A DNA stretch of 64,000 nt from Gigantopelta aegis (lineage: Eukaryota > Mollusca > Gastropoda > Neomphalida > Peltospiridae): contig NC_054712.1 in assembly GCF_016097555.1 (NCBI RefSeq), positions 47,668,069-47,732,068 on the forward strand, given 5' to 3'. Both the position numbers and the translations under genes were made by a program. Of this stretch, positions 1 through 12,069 are shown one piece after another. Position 1 is the first letter of the stretch. The number at the start of each line of letters is the position of its first letter. Under the pieces are notes generated by a model. The model had not been told where the DNA came from and made no database searches. It saw only the letters and a list, made by a program, of their open reading frames with translations.

Positions 1-171
1 GGTTGGTTGCATAAAAAAGATCCCTTGCTGCTTATTGAAAAGAGTAGCCTATGAAGTGGCAACAGCGGGTTTCCTCTATCAATATCTGTGTGTGGTCCTT
101 AACCATATGTCTGACGCCATATAACCGTAAACTAAATGGGTTGAGTGCGTCGTTAAATAACACATTTCTTT
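1..171 (+). repeat. SINE, 3' part, cut by window start
   Basis: It begins inside the SINE core (AGATCCCTTGCTGC) and runs through the tail that ends in GTTGAGTGCGTCGTTAAATA and a short T-rich end. This is the 'tail 1' type, also seen at 470-781, 27613-27922 and 39936-40312. The head lies outside the window. Confidence 0.85.
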
Positions 172-437
172 CTGAGACCATTATAACGTAATGCTTGGTC
201 ATATTTGCAGGGCAGACTAACCCTTTTTGTTAACGGTGTATTCTCCTGGTACAAGATTGGTGTATTGTGTGTTATATTTATAGTGCTTTAAAGTGCAGAA
301 ATCGAAGTCCCTTAAAAAACTGTTTTCAGTTTGCAGCCATTGTAAGATGTTTCTTTGTGGCAAACTAAAACTACATTTTAAATATATTTTCTCCTTTATA
401 ATACCAATTTCTGTATATCCAGTGTCGTGTGTTGTTA

Positions 438-1236
438 GGTCTCACTACACAGATGTCATTTGCCATTGATTAATCCAGATACCGACTCCAACCCATGAGT
501 GATTGCTCCGCAAGGCTCAATGAGTAGGTGTAAACCACTTGCACCGACCAGTGATCCATAACTGGTTCAACAAAGGCCATGGTTTGTGCTATCCTGCCTG
601 TGGGAATCGCAACTAAAAGATCCCTTGCTGCTAATCGGAAAGAGTAGCCCATGTAGTGGCGACAGCGGGTTTCCTCTCAAAATATGTGTGGTTCTTAACC
701 ATATGTCTGACGCCATATAACCGTAAATAAAATGTGTTGAGTGCGTTGTTAAATAAAACATTTCTTTCTTTCTTTTTTTTCTGCCATTGAAACCCATGTT
801 AAATTGCCCATCTTCAAACGAAGATTGCCAATAGAACGGGTTCTCGTTGGCACTAACAACATACACCATTGCGAACATACATTATATAAGCATTTATTTT
901 CACTCCAAAATTGAGAACATTTTCGTCTCAGTTTTTTGCTATATGACCGCATCTGGCTGTAGTACCGATCCGAACAGGTGGTTCATTAACCGATTCACTC
1001 CGGCTGTCTCTTGCGCTATACACTCGTGTCCCAAAAGGTCGATGCACAATATTACAAAATAACATGGGCAAAATACAGCCAGAAGGCTTACCATTAAACA
1101 CATACTAGTATATTGTTTTAATTCTTCACCATTTCCTAGAAGTGAATATGTGAACCATAGCATGTGTCACAATTAGGAACTATTGTGGACCGTGATGAAT
1201 GAACATTCACCCGGAAGTGATCTGTGTAGTGAGACC
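438..1236. mobile_element. Harbinger-like non-autonomous element, 3-bp TTA duplication
   Basis: A perfect 17-bp inverted repeat bounds it: GGTCTCACTACACAGAT at 438-454 and its complement at 1220-1236. TTA flanks it at 435-437 and 1237-1239. Removing it restores a sequence that aligns with the intact MITE family around the target. A 3-bp TWA target is the mark of PIF/Harbinger elements. It encodes nothing recognisable and contains a SINE at 470-781. Confidence 0.7.
470..781 (+). repeat. SINE, 5'-truncated, with 9-bp target duplication
   Basis: The core (CAAAGGCCATGGTTTGTGCT, AAAAGATCCCTTGCTGCTAA) and tail 1 end in a T-rich stretch. TGCCATTGA occurs on both sides (461-469 and 782-790). The copy starts inside the head region, as is usual for LINE-driven retroposition that stops early. 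Confidence 0.88.
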
Positions 1237-1394
1237 TTAATGTTTGTAGCAGTTATTTTTCATTTTGCTTTGTAATTAAAATATAAAGTCTCGTACATGT
1301 ACGTACGTACGGAAGTATTAGAAGGTAAAATCAGGTTTCGGCTCCTACAAACGTTAGGACGACAACAAACACTTTGTTTATACAGACATTAATA

Positions 1395-2893
1395 TACTCT
1401 TCAAAAGAAGAAACGCAAAACCACATTGTCGTAACATTTGGAGAATTGATTTAATTATTGAATGGTGAGTCCGATAATTACCAAATGTTGCAGGATTGTT
1501 CACAATTCACTCTAGTCCATTGTGAGTAAGTGATAGGACACCCCACCAAGGTCAAGGTCATCTGGAGTCAATACCGGGTGTGGCCTCCGCGTGTGTTGAC
1601 AACTGCCTGGCACCGCCTGCCCATTGAAGCAACCAGAGTACGGATGACGTCCCGGGGGATGGTGGCCCACTCGGCCTGCAAGGCTGCTGCCAGCTCGGGC
1701 AGGGTCTGGGGCTGTGGTTGTCGCTGTCGGAGGCGTCTGTCCAACTCGTCCCATAGATGCTCAATTGGGTTCAAATCCGGTGATATCGATGGCCAAGGAA
1801 GGACATTAATGTTGTTGTTCTGTAGGAAAGCCGTTGTGAGACGTGCTGTGTGAGGCCTGGCGTTGTCATGTTGGAACACTGCGTTGGCGTTGGCCATAAC
1901 TGGAACGATGTGTGGCCGGAGGATCTGGTCAATGTAGCCCTGTGCATTCAGGTTGCCCTGCACGTGGACCAGGTCAGTTCTGCCAGTGTGTGAGATGGCT
2001 GCCCACACCATGACACTACCCCCCGCCAAATCTGTCCACTTCCTGCACGCAGTTTGCCGCATAACGTTCACCACGACGCCTATACACGCGACATCTTCCA
2101 TCATGACGTCGGAGCAGAAATCGGGACTCGTCACTGAACCACACCTGTCTCCATCGCAGTTGAGGCCATTGTCGATGAATCTGGCACCACTGCAGTCGGA
2201 GTCGACGGTGTTGTGGTGTTAAGATGACACCTCGAACTGGACGTCTGGCACGAATTCCTACCTCACGTAGGCGGTTCCGTACGGTCTGGTCGGATATCCT
2301 GCGCAAACCTGGTATTGCTGCGGCTGTGGAGTTGGCAGTAGTCAATCGTTCCCGAAGGTGGCGTACCCGGATGTAGCGGTCCTGCCCGGGGGTAGTGACC
2401 CGTGGTCGACCGGATCTAGGGAGGTCACGTGTTGATCCATGTTGCTGGTAACGGTCCCACAGTCTGGAGATGGTGCTTGGGGACACATGGAATGCCCTGG
2501 CAACGGCCGTTCTGGATTCGCCTGCGTCTAGTCGGCCGATGGCATTGTTTCTCTGCGGTTCACTGAGACGTGGCATGTCCTGGATTGTCAACTGTCGGCC
2601 AGATACAGAGGCCAGGCAAGCGAACACCCTGCACTTTTATACTGTCGGTGTTCATGTTGCACGTGCAGACAACGCACGTGCAGTGGTGACATGGTTTGCA
2701 CGTGGCTGCGTTTTTGCGAATATTCACATTTTGGAACTTTATTGTACAGTAGCTGCGTTTTATCGAATGTAACCGTGGGAATGTGTTTGGGACATGCAAT
2801 GACCTTATATTCACAAAGCATGAACCGGTAGGAAACATAAAATCGGAGTTATAACCCATTTGTACCCTTTTGCGTTTCTTTTTTTGAAGAGTA
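1395..2893 (-). mobile_element. Tc1-type DNA transposon A, complete ends
   Basis: The terminal inverted repeats are about 26 bp, TACTCTTCAAAAGAAGAAAC on the left and its near-perfect complement on the right. A TA duplication lies at 1393-1394 and 2894-2895. The length of about 1.5 kb and the single transposase reading on the minus strand are typical for Tc1. Removing it restores the surrounding MITE. Confidence 0.93.
1568..2576 (-). pseudogene. Tc1 transposase of element A, one frameshift
   Basis: The start is the ATG at 2574-2576 (MPRLSEPQRNN), the usual place for Tc1 transposases. Order of parts: an N-terminal helix-turn-helix DNA-binding region (FHVSPSTISRLWDRYQ), the linker SGRPRVTTPGQDRYI, then the catalytic domain with FSDESRF, QHDNARPHTA and SPDLNPIEHLWDEL. 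There are 34 residues between the second Asp and the Glu (DD34E), and the protein ends in the common GGHTRY. The two halves are in different frames. They meet at the FGGG/SVMVW site in a run of six G, where one extra G would explain the shift. The protein would cut and paste the element through its end repeats; as it stands it is probably not functional. Confidence 0.9.
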
Positions 2894-3085
2894 TATTGTA
2901 AACAGGACAATATATTTAAAATACGCAATTGTAGTCATAAAAAAGACTTTGTATGTCGTACACGTGTTACAACACAATGGCAGAAACTTATGCTGGTCCT
3001 TTAATCAACTTCTAAAATAACTCTCTCCCCACCCCACTCCCCGGCCCCCACCCGGCCTGGTAGATAATTCTGAGCCATGGAGTCC

Positions 3086-3090
<5 letters not shown>

Positions 3091-3120
<30 letters not shown>
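3091..3120. repeat. (TA)n microsatellite
   Basis: Pure TA dinucleotide run. The surrounding 3005-3760 has no repeat or gene that I could recognise. Confidence 0.95.
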
Positions 3121-3123
<3 letters not shown>

Positions 3124-3776
3124 GTTTACAAACCCCCGTGGTCTAGTGGATAAGCTGCTGGACAATCAACCTGACGACAGTGATTCAAATTCCGTCAAAG
3201 CTGGCTCACACTTTCATTCATCTTTCTCATCTATCACCCTCTGCCTATCATTCTCATGATTTTGATACAAAAACAAATCCAATATTTCCCACGATTTAAA
3301 TCTGTTTCTACCTGATTCTCTTAACAATGGCAGAAGTAACCACTGAACACTCACTGAAGTGGTCAAACTAAGTCCACAGCTGATTTAAAGAATGCGAAAT
3401 GGCAGGTGTGTGTGGTACGGATGGCCACAAGAGACAAGCACCTGTCGCAGTTGGAGAGACAAGGAGTAGGATGTGGAGGCGGACAGCGAAATACATTGAA
3501 GGATAGGAGAATTGCCAGATCGGGAAAAATAGAGATAATTCAAAGGAGAAAATTCAGGCGGCAGTAGGATAATAACAAAAGGCTTTTTAAAAAGGAGAAG
3601 TTTACAAACCTTTCGAGTCCCCACTCGCTCCAGACAATGCTGGGTTTTGAAGATCTTCTAACAGATTGTTTATTTCCTCTGTTTTCAAGTTCAGCTCCTT
3701 TTTCTGAACACAATATCAACAACATTCATTATTAACACAATCATCCACTTATATAGAGTAGGATGGAGGATGGTTT

Positions 3777-3863
3777 GTGTGTGTGTGTGTGTGTGTGTGT
3801 GTCTGTGTGTGTCTGTGTGTATGTCTGCCTGTCTGTTTGTGTATATATCTATCTATCTATCTA

Positions 3864-3950
<87 letters not shown>
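3777..3950. repeat. Compound (GT)n-(CTAT)n-(TA)n microsatellite
   Basis: A GT run grades into CTGT and CTAT repeats and then about 85 bases of TA. The long open frames across it come from the repeat and are not genes. Confidence 0.95.
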
Positions 3951-4099
3951 GCTCCTGAATAACGCTATAAAAGGCTAAGTGTAATTGGTCGATATTTAGA
4001 TTGTTATTTATAGATGAAATGTCACCTGGACATGGGAGTTCACGCAATGCTGTTAGATCTACTGCTAGACCAGCAGAGCCAATTTTAATCAGATTGGAG
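3951..4099. mobile_element. Fragment of long-TIR MITE family (copy 1)
   Basis: It matches the right arm of the element at 60079-60586 and the piece at 30880-31205. Shared parts are GCTCCTGAATAACGCTATAA, ATTGGTCGATATTTA, GATGAAATGTCACCTGGACA and the terminal AATTTTAATCAGATTG. The left part has been replaced by a TA microsatellite. Confidence 0.7.
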
Positions 4100-4114
4100 T
4101 GTTCTATGACTGAC

Positions 4115-4223
4115 CTGCCTCCGTATGGCGAGCCACGTTTCGAGGATGAGCTCCATGTTGTCTCGGATCCTCCACCTCCTCAGAATGTCCAGCCTCTCCT
4201 CCTCGGACATCTCCGCTGGCCAG
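4115..4223 (-). other. Candidate coding exon, unknown gene
   Basis: On the minus strand an acceptor (CTCTGACGACAG) is followed by an open frame reading WPAEMSEEERLDILRRW and then RIRDNMELILETWLAIRRQ, and then by a possible donor GTCAGT. The stretch is richer in G+C than its flanks and predicts an amphipathic, charged helix, which is unlike translated repeats. It lies just beyond a MITE fragment. I recognise no family and no partner exon was found, so it could be an unspliced relic. Confidence 0.3.
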
Positions 4224-4726
4224 CTGTCGTCAGAGAAACAAACACAACTCACACTTAAACGGGCTTAGTCACTCGCACAGAGTACCGGTGTAAAAGGAAC
4301 GCAGGTCCGTAGGACCTCGGTTCCTAGGAACTGTAGTCCTATCGGACCTCCATAGCTTAGGAACCATAGTCCTACCCGGACTTTCATTCCTGGTTTATTT
4401 TAAAGTTGTTTTTATCCTAGGACTTGTATTCCTACCGGACTTAAATTCCTTCTACAGAAGTGACAGAAATACTAGTCCGGCACATTAGATGCCCGTTTAT
4501 TATACTTTGCAATTTGCACGAGCAGCCAGAAAGACACGAGAAAAAAGTGAGGTTTTGGCAGCCTTCCCTTGTAGTGTGATGGATAAGTGTATGAGTCCCT
4601 TACTATTATTGTGTTCAAATCTCCATGTCAAAAAATATTTTTAAGTTTGAATATCACCTTAATATTTTTTTACGTCAAAGACTTGTGGATCAGACACGTA
4701 AGTGAATTTTTGTAATCGTCTTACAT

Positions 4727-5492
4727 TTGTGTTACAATATTGAAGTAGGACGAATAAAATTGCACTTTACTTACCGTTTATTATTTAGAATATACATTTC
4801 CATTCACCTGAAGTGTTTTTTTGTAATCCTGGTAATCCTGGTTTTTGTAATACCACAAAATGCATTTTTCTTGTTTCTTAAAAACGCACGCATGTTTGAG
4901 AAAAAACCCGTTGAGCAGACAAGGTCTAATCTATTTTTAGACGGGATATTTCCATTTCAATGTCACAGACGTTGGTATACCACGTTACCGTTATCATTTT
5001 GGTTCGGTTTGTTTTCTCGTGCACGGTTCGCGCAATCAACATCCGATTTGTTGTTGTTCATTTGTGAGATTTTTCTTCACAGTTCGTGAACATTTTCAGT
5101 AACAATAAAGTTCAGACAAGTAAGTGTCTCAATACAAAACGTTACAAACCCTTAAAACCAATAATTTTGCTAAGTCTTACGATATTTGGAGAGGGGATAC
5201 AACCAGGACAGAACAGTTGGAACATGTCCAGGAGAGGTGAAAAGAACGCACCCCAAGTCTGTGCGCACTCTGTGAAATTTGTCGTGACGTAGGCATTGTT
5301 GTGCTTCGAGCGACATCTACCGGTGACATCAGAATACTAACTTTCAAAATTAGTTCAAGCAATTGGGACATGGGGATTCCCATGGTATTTATCGATATAA
5401 AACCTGCTTTTTCACTCCATTTGATAAAAACAGGTTTGTAGATTAACCAAATTATAATTTATTTTCGCTGGATGGAACTAGGGTGTGCGGCT
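4727..5492. mobile_element. TTAA-flanked repeat, related to the 395-bp MITEs
   Basis: The right end, CTAGGGTGTGCGGCT, abuts TTAA at 5493-5496. Its last 400 bases match 48655-48945 in reverse, including TTTATCGATATAAAACCTG and TCGAGCGACATCTACCGGTG. The left half resembles the MITEs at 17093-17487 and 17815-18212. The left boundary is uncertain. Confidence 0.5.
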
Positions 5493-5929
5493 TTAAGTCT
5501 GTGGGACGTGCAGTTCGAGGACTTTTATTCCTGGTACTCCTAGTCCACAGGACTTTCAATCCTAGTATTCCTAGTCCTCTGGAATTTATTTCCGATAGTT
5601 TGCTTATTACATATATATGACTCCTGAAAATCCCTGAAATAAAACTTTAAAAACTGTACTTAGTTCTAGTAGTTAGTACTTATAACTAGTACTATAATTA
5701 CCAGTTACTACAATATAAAATAACAGGAATAATAAGCATGAAAATTTGATTTTTTATTGATGAACAATTAAATAGCATCAAAACACTTGAAATTAGTTAT
5801 CACTGACTGCCTTATGGCAGTTTCGACCATAAAAAGCATAAGATATGAGTTGGGGAAAGGGTCTCTATTATAATACTTGGCCGTTAGGAACATCATAAGC
5901 GTTTGATACTGGGTGGAGGTGTGAGTCGG

Positions 5930-6115
5930 GGGGGGGGGGGGGGGGTGTCACGTCACTCCCCCAGTGGGGGTGGGGTGGGGTGGGCAATGGACACGTTCGG
6001 GCAAAATGAGCTGACCTAAAATATTCACCATGCATTTCCATAATTTTACTCACAATATTAGTTGTAATCCATGTACAAATGCAGACTGATTTGTTTGGAA
6101 TCCTATATAGCGTCT
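5930..6115 (+). repeat. Dispersed repeat, copy 1 (mate at 10100-10312)
   Basis: Both copies carry CGGGCAAA, a GCTNACCT segment, ACCATG-ATTTCCAT and TTAGTTGTAATCCATGTA, then a CCTATATAG end. They are in the same orientation, diverged, and of no known class. This copy opens with a G-run of about 17. Confidence 0.6.
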
Positions 6116-6775
6116 TGGTGGTAATGCGAATATAAATATACGTTGTGTTCTAGATTTGGACATTTTCGTTTCATTCGGACAACAATGATCAGCATGCCTC
6201 CCCCATCCCTCTCCCAACAAGGGAGTCTGAATGCCTATTGCGACCAAAACGGTCAGGTGTAAAAGTGTCATGAGTAGTTAGTCTGTTTAAAAGGATCTTT
6301 GTAAATTGTGTGTGCATATTATTAACAGTATGATAATTGTTCTATGATTACTGTTTTGTTTTAGTCGGTCTAGTAGCCCATTGAGCTGCTAAAACCCACT
6401 CTTAGTAATTGATATTTCTATTAATTGATAAACATTAATGAAAACCATTTAACATATTTGTTTGTCGATGGTATGGTTTGTTGGGACTAAGATATCATAG
6501 AGGCTAGAGTCTGATATGTTATATGTTAAACCAAATTAATTTTTAAAATGAGCAAAATTGACAAAGCAGGCACATGTTCAGTAAGCTATGCAGGGGAGAG
6601 GTCAAGAAATGTGTTTTGAAGAGGGGTGTTTAGAATACGCCACCCCACCGCCACACCCTATGTACACGCGCCTGCAACATTATTGTCAGAAAGGCACAAA
6701 CTTAAAATTATATAATAACAAGATAATGTATATAACGCAAATATCACATTTTTATAGTTAAATTATTATAACTAT

Positions 6776-6792
6776 TATTATTATTATCATTA

Positions 6793-6841
<49 letters not shown>
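6776..6841. repeat. (TTA)n microsatellite
   Basis: Trinucleotide run within AT-rich sequence. The neighbouring 6120-7190 shows no gene. Confidence 0.95.
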
Positions 6842-6842
<1 letters not shown>

Positions 6843-7377
6843 CAAATACCAATATATAATATCTAACAGATAATTGTGTTGGTATATCATATGGGCAAGT
6901 TATACTTATTTGCGAGTACTAATATGCTTCGAATTATGGTAAATGTTTTTGAGTTTTATTAGTTGGAACAACACGCAGTGAATAAAGACCTTGGTTCTGC
7001 TCATGTAATAAGGTCAACAAAATGTGTACAAACTCTTGCAAATTATATAAATTGAAAATATTGGAATAAACAGAAAACATTTAACTAAAGAGCGGCGCTA
7101 ATATCCTAAGTTAATTAAATAAACCAAAAAGGAAACTGTTTTTCGTTTTGTTTACATTTATAATTTAATTTTTATGTGTACGACCGGACTTAAATTTTGA
7201 CTGTGCAGGAATGCAAGTCCGGCCCGGACTTCATATCCTGGCAGTCAGACCAGTATTCCTAAGGAACGTAAGTCCTAGGACTTGCATTCGTAGGTATATT
7301 AGACCTAGGACCTGCATTCCTAGGAGATTAAGTCCAGGCAGACCACTGTTCCTACGGACTTGCATTCCGTTTACACC

Positions 7378-7770
<393 letters not shown>

Positions 7771-8834
7771 TCTCACAAAGTTTGGGGGGGTGGGGGTTGT
7801 TGGGGTTGTTTTTTTTTTTTTGTGTTTTTTGTGTTTTTTTGTTTGTTTGTTTATATGTTGTTGTTGAGTTATTATTCTTTTTAATATATTGTTTTTCTTG
7901 GGTTTTTTTTTTTTCTTTGGTTGTTTTGTTGGGTTTTTCCCTAAAAAAAAAACCCTGACGATGATAAATCCCAGTAATAAATCAAAACTATATTTTTTAA
8001 AATTAAACTTTGTTAGAGAAGAATTGACATACATTACCAATCTTCCTTTAAACATATTTAATACCGTATCTCAGCTCAAGTCTGATGCCAAAAGATGTTT
8101 TAGTAAATTCTTGAATGTATGTAGCCATGACCTACTGTGAGGTGCTGTGTCTACTGTGTCAGTAGAGAGCTGATCGTAACCATGATATATGGTTCCAACT
8201 CCGCAATATAGGAAGACTGCCACTTTTATAACGCGTTAGTACATGCGCCAAAAACCGTTCTAAGGCTTCCGTAAACACAGAGACATCTTAATGCGCACAC
8301 GGTTGTACATAGAATAAGATTTGAAAGTAACGAGCCGTAAAACAATTTAGTATGTGTGATATTGTAGGCTACGTGTATATTTTTAATACTGAAATTCAAA
8401 ATTCCTAATGATTTTAACATTATAAAAACTGATTAGTATTCGAATTGTTCATAAACAAAGCAACAACAACAAAAAAAAGTAGGCTAGGTCAAACCGAACG
8501 TGAATGACACATATTCTATAATTATGAACTTACTAATAAGTATCCGAATGTTATAAAGTTAGTAAGTAGCGTACACCAACGTGTTTGCTTTCACAGTTAA
8601 GGAATGACGTAATGCCATTGTCTACGTCATGTTTCGGCTGTAAACAAAAAACAATGTTCAGGAGGGCGATCACGAATAAAACAACTTGACTGTTTTCCAT
8701 TCATTCTTATCCAATCATATCAGACAAAGAAAAGGTATTTTATTCTGTGGAATGAATGTTTTAAGAAGAGAAACCTGGTGCCGCCACACAGGTTTCCCTA
8801 CTTCTGAATAATAGCAGGTATCTTGTATTAGAAC
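7771..8834. other. AT-rich spacer
   Basis: It contains homopolymer T and G runs and no convincing gene. Two CRE-like half palindromes, TGACGTAA (about 8605) and TACGTCAT (about 8622), lie close together; their meaning is unknown. Confidence 0.4.
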
Positions 8835-9238
8835 GGCTTCAGAATGAGCTAAGTGACATCCGGAGAGGACAATTATATGAAACCAGGGGCCTAATTCACA
8901 AAGGTCTCTTAGGCTCTGCTAGACAACAAAGCATCCTCTTTGCAAGTATTTTAGCATTGCACTGCGAGATCGCAAAGTTGCGAGAGTTTAGTGAATTAGG
9001 CCCCTGCTTTTTTGTATTCTTCATCATATAAGTTAACCAAAAGGTTTTGGTAAACAGGCTTCTGGTGGTGTGTGTGGCAAATATGGGGTCAAAGTTGGGC
9101 CCCCTCCCAAAAACAAGGCGATATTAGTCGTTTTATATTAGTTTTAATATGTTTAGAAACATGCTGAATCTAATGTCTATGTAAAAAAAAAAAAATGTCC
9201 CTGACGGTGGGAGTGGCACTTAGCTCATTCTGAGGCTG
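8835..9238. mobile_element. MITE with about 25-bp inverted ends
   Basis: GGCTTCAGAATGAGCTAAGTG near 8836 is mirrored by CACTTAGCTCATTCTGAGGC at 9218-9237. A second MITE lies inside at 8884-9006. No coding capacity and no clear target duplication. Confidence 0.6.
8884..9006. mobile_element. Short palindromic MITE, CAGGGGCC ends
   Basis: CAGGGGCCTAATTCACAAAG at the left is mirrored by AGTGAATTAGGCCCCTG at the right. CAG/CTG ends are usual in hAT-type MITEs, but I could not see an 8-bp duplication. It is nested in the element at 8835-9238. Confidence 0.65.
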
Positions 9239-9454
9239 GTCTATATACCGGTATGTAATTTCCTGTGACAGGACAGCACAAACCACAACTTTTAATATGT
9301 AAGCATTGGCTGACATTTCAGCCATCTAGTTGAGTGTTGTCATTCTGCATTGATTTTCACATCGTAGTTACCAAGTGACTGTACTTCCTAAAACTGCGGT
9401 CTGGCGGTTCTCTTAATATTGTAATATGTATTAAGACAATTTCTGTTGTCATAG

Positions 9455-9563
9455 AAATTGCACAGAAAAGATATGCTTGCAAAAGTACTTAGAGGTGGGC
9501 AACTTAGAGACGAAATGACTGCAGCCTCCATAGCCGATCTGTTCCAATATGGCTGCTTTACTG
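9455..9563 (+). other. Candidate coding exon, unknown gene
   Basis: A good acceptor (TTTCTGTTGTCATAG) is followed by 109 bases open in one frame, reading HRKDMLAKVLRGGQLRDEM and then TAASIADLFQYGCFT, and then by a consensus donor GTGAGT at 9564-9569. The exon ends one base into a codon. A 39-bp candidate exon at 19469-19507 would join in frame. I recognise no family. It could also be chance, since it is the only such piece nearby. Confidence 0.35.
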
Positions 9564-9625
9564 GTGAGTCTGCAACTTATTGTTACATGTCACCAATACT
9601 AATAAAGACTGACAACACATACGTG

Positions 9626-9628
<3 letters not shown>

Positions 9629-9676
<48 letters not shown>
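9629..9676. repeat. (CA)n microsatellite
   Basis: CA dinucleotide run. Confidence 0.95.
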
Positions 9677-9678
<2 letters not shown>

Positions 9679-9694
9679 GTTGCTTATGTTTAGT

Positions 9695-9963
9695 AATTAA
9701 CTATATACCGCAGTATTATGGAGTAAATCCGCTGTTGTGGGTGGCCACAGATCATGTGGACAGTTCTAACATTGTGAAGATATAATTAACTGTATACCGC
9801 AGTATTATGGAGTAAATCCGCTGTTGTGAGTGGCCACAAATCATGTGAACAGTTTAACATTGTGAAGATATAATTAACTGTATACCGCAGTATTATGGAG
9901 TAAATCCGCTGTTGTGAGTGGCCACAGATCATGTGGACAGTTCTAACATTGTGAAGATATAAT
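9695..9963. repeat. Tandem repeat, three units of 89-90 bp
   Basis: Each unit starts ATTAACTGTATACCGCAG and contains GTGGCCACAGATCATGTG, with few differences between units. Confidence 0.95.
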
Positions 9964-10099
9964 TAATTCTCGACGTACTGGTCCATATAATTAAATTCGG
10001 TTACATTTTCTATTATGGCCAATTTTGTACTACACTTGTGAAATATGTAGGCGCACAAAAATAAGGGGAGAGTGGATGTCCTCGACGACCATAAGTATA

Positions 10100-10312
10100 C
10101 GAGGCGGGGGGAGGGGGGCGGGCGGGGAATTGCCGCCCTCCCCCTAGTGCTGGAGCGAAACCTCAAAATCGGGCAAACATTATACGGATATTCCAGCAAA
10201 ATGTGCTAACCTGAGACCTTTTTACCATGTATTTCCATCATTCTACCTTCAAAATTAGTTGTAATCCATGTAAAAATGCATAGTGATTCGTTTGCAACCC
10301 TATATAGTTATA
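10100..10312 (+). repeat. Dispersed repeat, copy 2 (mate at 5930-6115)
   Basis: It matches copy 1 in the same order, best at TTAGTTGTAATCCATGTA and CCTATATAG. Unknown class. Confidence 0.6.
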
Positions 10313-10397
10313 ATCACAGGGGATAACCGCATGCGGGTAACTGTAGTTACTCGCATTCAATATGGCTGGAATTGTTTTTGCATTTACGATAGTTTGA

Positions 10398-10469
10398 CAC
10401 CCAATAGCCGATATATTTTTCGTGCTGGGGTGTCGTTAAACATTCATTCATTCATTCATTCATTCATTC
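10398..10469 (+). repeat. SINE tail fragment with (ATTC)n
   Basis: GACACCCAATAGCCGAT, then GTGCTGGGGTGTCGTTAAAC, then ATTC repeats. The same piece is at 14459-14533, 21930-21990, 28605-28665 and 52507-52572. Confidence 0.8.
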
Positions 10470-11318
10470 CAATATGGCTGAGGACGCACATGATGAGTAT
10501 TAATCAATGTGAATTTCTGTATTTCTAAGCAGTACATTCACATTTTAATAGAGCGTATCGGCAGTTAGTTTAGTATGAATATATTTTGAATCAATGAATT
10601 AAGGATAAGTTGTGTAATTCGGCTGATAATGAAATCAAAAAGTTAGGCATGATGAAGGTAACTTCGAAGCGATGAGGTAGGTAACTCTCTAGTCAGCTTC
10701 AGTTGGGATGCGGGTATCTGACAAAAGGGAAACTGCAATGATGAGCGTAACTGTAGGATTAGAGTAACTGCTGTAGTTGTCTCTTCATAATGATTTCCAT
10801 GTGCGTCTAGAAACAATTAGTAAAAAAAAATAAAAAATCTTATGCTTTCCCCTTCATTTCGTTTCCAGATTATTACATGTACTATTTGTGCAATACATCC
10901 TCCGCCCGAGTTAATACTATTTTGAAACACACCATTAAAATGCACATGTAACGCTCAAGGGGGTGGGTGGGTGGGTGTAGGTCCAAACGTTATGTGGTGT
11001 TAGAGGAGGGTGGGTGGGTGTATTTAACAGCACTGTTTTAACTGTTTTTTATTATTACTTTTTTTTTTTCATAAACGCTCTGTCATGGTGACAATGTTTA
11101 ACGTAGGCCTAGTTAGTTTTAGCTAGACGTAAACACACAATAAGGATTATAAATCGAGTAGCAATCCGTATCTGCGCTTTCCCAAATTGCAAAACAGTAC
11201 GTTAAAATTACATTACACCCATCGCTGACTTGTTTGTGAATGGGGGGGGGGGGGTCCAAACGGTACGTAATATTTGGGGGGCGTATGGTCTAGCGTTACA
11301 TAGAGAAGACTAAACAAG
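10470..11318. other. Spacer without recognised content
   Basis: AT-rich sequence with short G runs. No gene, RNA or repeat family recognised. Confidence 0.4.
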
Positions 11319-11436
11319 TTCCCGTGTGAGACCGTTTATATTACGAGTTTACTTTTAATCGTACATCACGATCGAAAGTGAGTGATGTACGATTAAAAAC
11401 ACACGAGTTGTAATATAAACGGTCTCACACGGGAAC
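11319..11436. repeat. 118-bp fold-back palindrome
   Basis: GTTCCCGTGTGAGACCGTTT at the left edge is mirrored by AAACGGTCTCACACGGGAAC at the right. Inner arms around AATCGTACATCAC also mirror. The strand can fold almost end to end, so it is either a small fold-back element or a young inverted duplication. Confidence 0.9.
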
Positions 11437-12064
11437 GAGTATAATATTTCATTTATTACACCTTATATCAATGAACAAAAATGACGTCATGTTGTGGCTA
11501 TTTCATTTAGCTATTTATTAATGAAACTTTGCATTCCTACGCCACACATCTATCAATGACGTTTACACAAGCAATATTGTAAACATATTCAAGGCTAAAC
11601 TAAAGTATTAAAATATATATTTTGTTAAATTGGAACGGCCCCATTGTGAATAACGGCGGAGGGCGGCGACAAATGTTGCCTTCGGTTTAATAACAAACAT
11701 TGGGGCACTAAAGCAAGTTGGAGGGGCACCAAGGCAAACCTTTCCTTCAAAAGAGGGGCACGAAGGCAACTTACTTTCTATCACGTTTCTCAGACAAAAA
11801 TGATTTCACCTTATGATTTTGGACTCTAGCGTACGCATTTTGTTGAATACGGATGCCTTGATATGTGTGTGGTTGTCATTCATTTGTACTGACTGGGCAG
11901 TAGCTCGAATATCTTCTGGTCCTAGCCCGCGGTCACGGCCAAACTCGCGCTCTGCAAGTCCACAGCTAATAACTATATCAAATGGCAAAACTAAGTTTAG
12001 TTGAAGCATTCTTACCTGAAGACGTTGGACAGCTTCGCACATTTGGCTGCTGCCAAGCTAAGCT
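11437..12064. other. Spacer without recognised content
   Basis: No gene recognised. A short phrase, GGGGCAC-AAGGCAA, recurs three times near 11702-11770. Confidence 0.4.
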
Positions 12065-12069
12065 CTAGT

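Larger units (their letters stand above)
312..3004. mobile_element. Old TTAA-flanked MITE split by nested insertions
   Basis: Three separated pieces (316-437, 1237-1394, 2894-3000) read in order like the MITE at 14676-15015. The shared parts are the GTTTGCAGCCATTGTAAGATG-type end, the 'TGTATATCCAGTG' middle and the mirrored right end with GTAAACAGGACAATATATTT. TTAA lies at both outer edges (312-315 and 3001-3004). Without its two insertions the element would be about 400 bp. TTAA targets point to the piggyBac or Kolobok groups; the family is inferred from the target site only. Confidence 0.6.
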
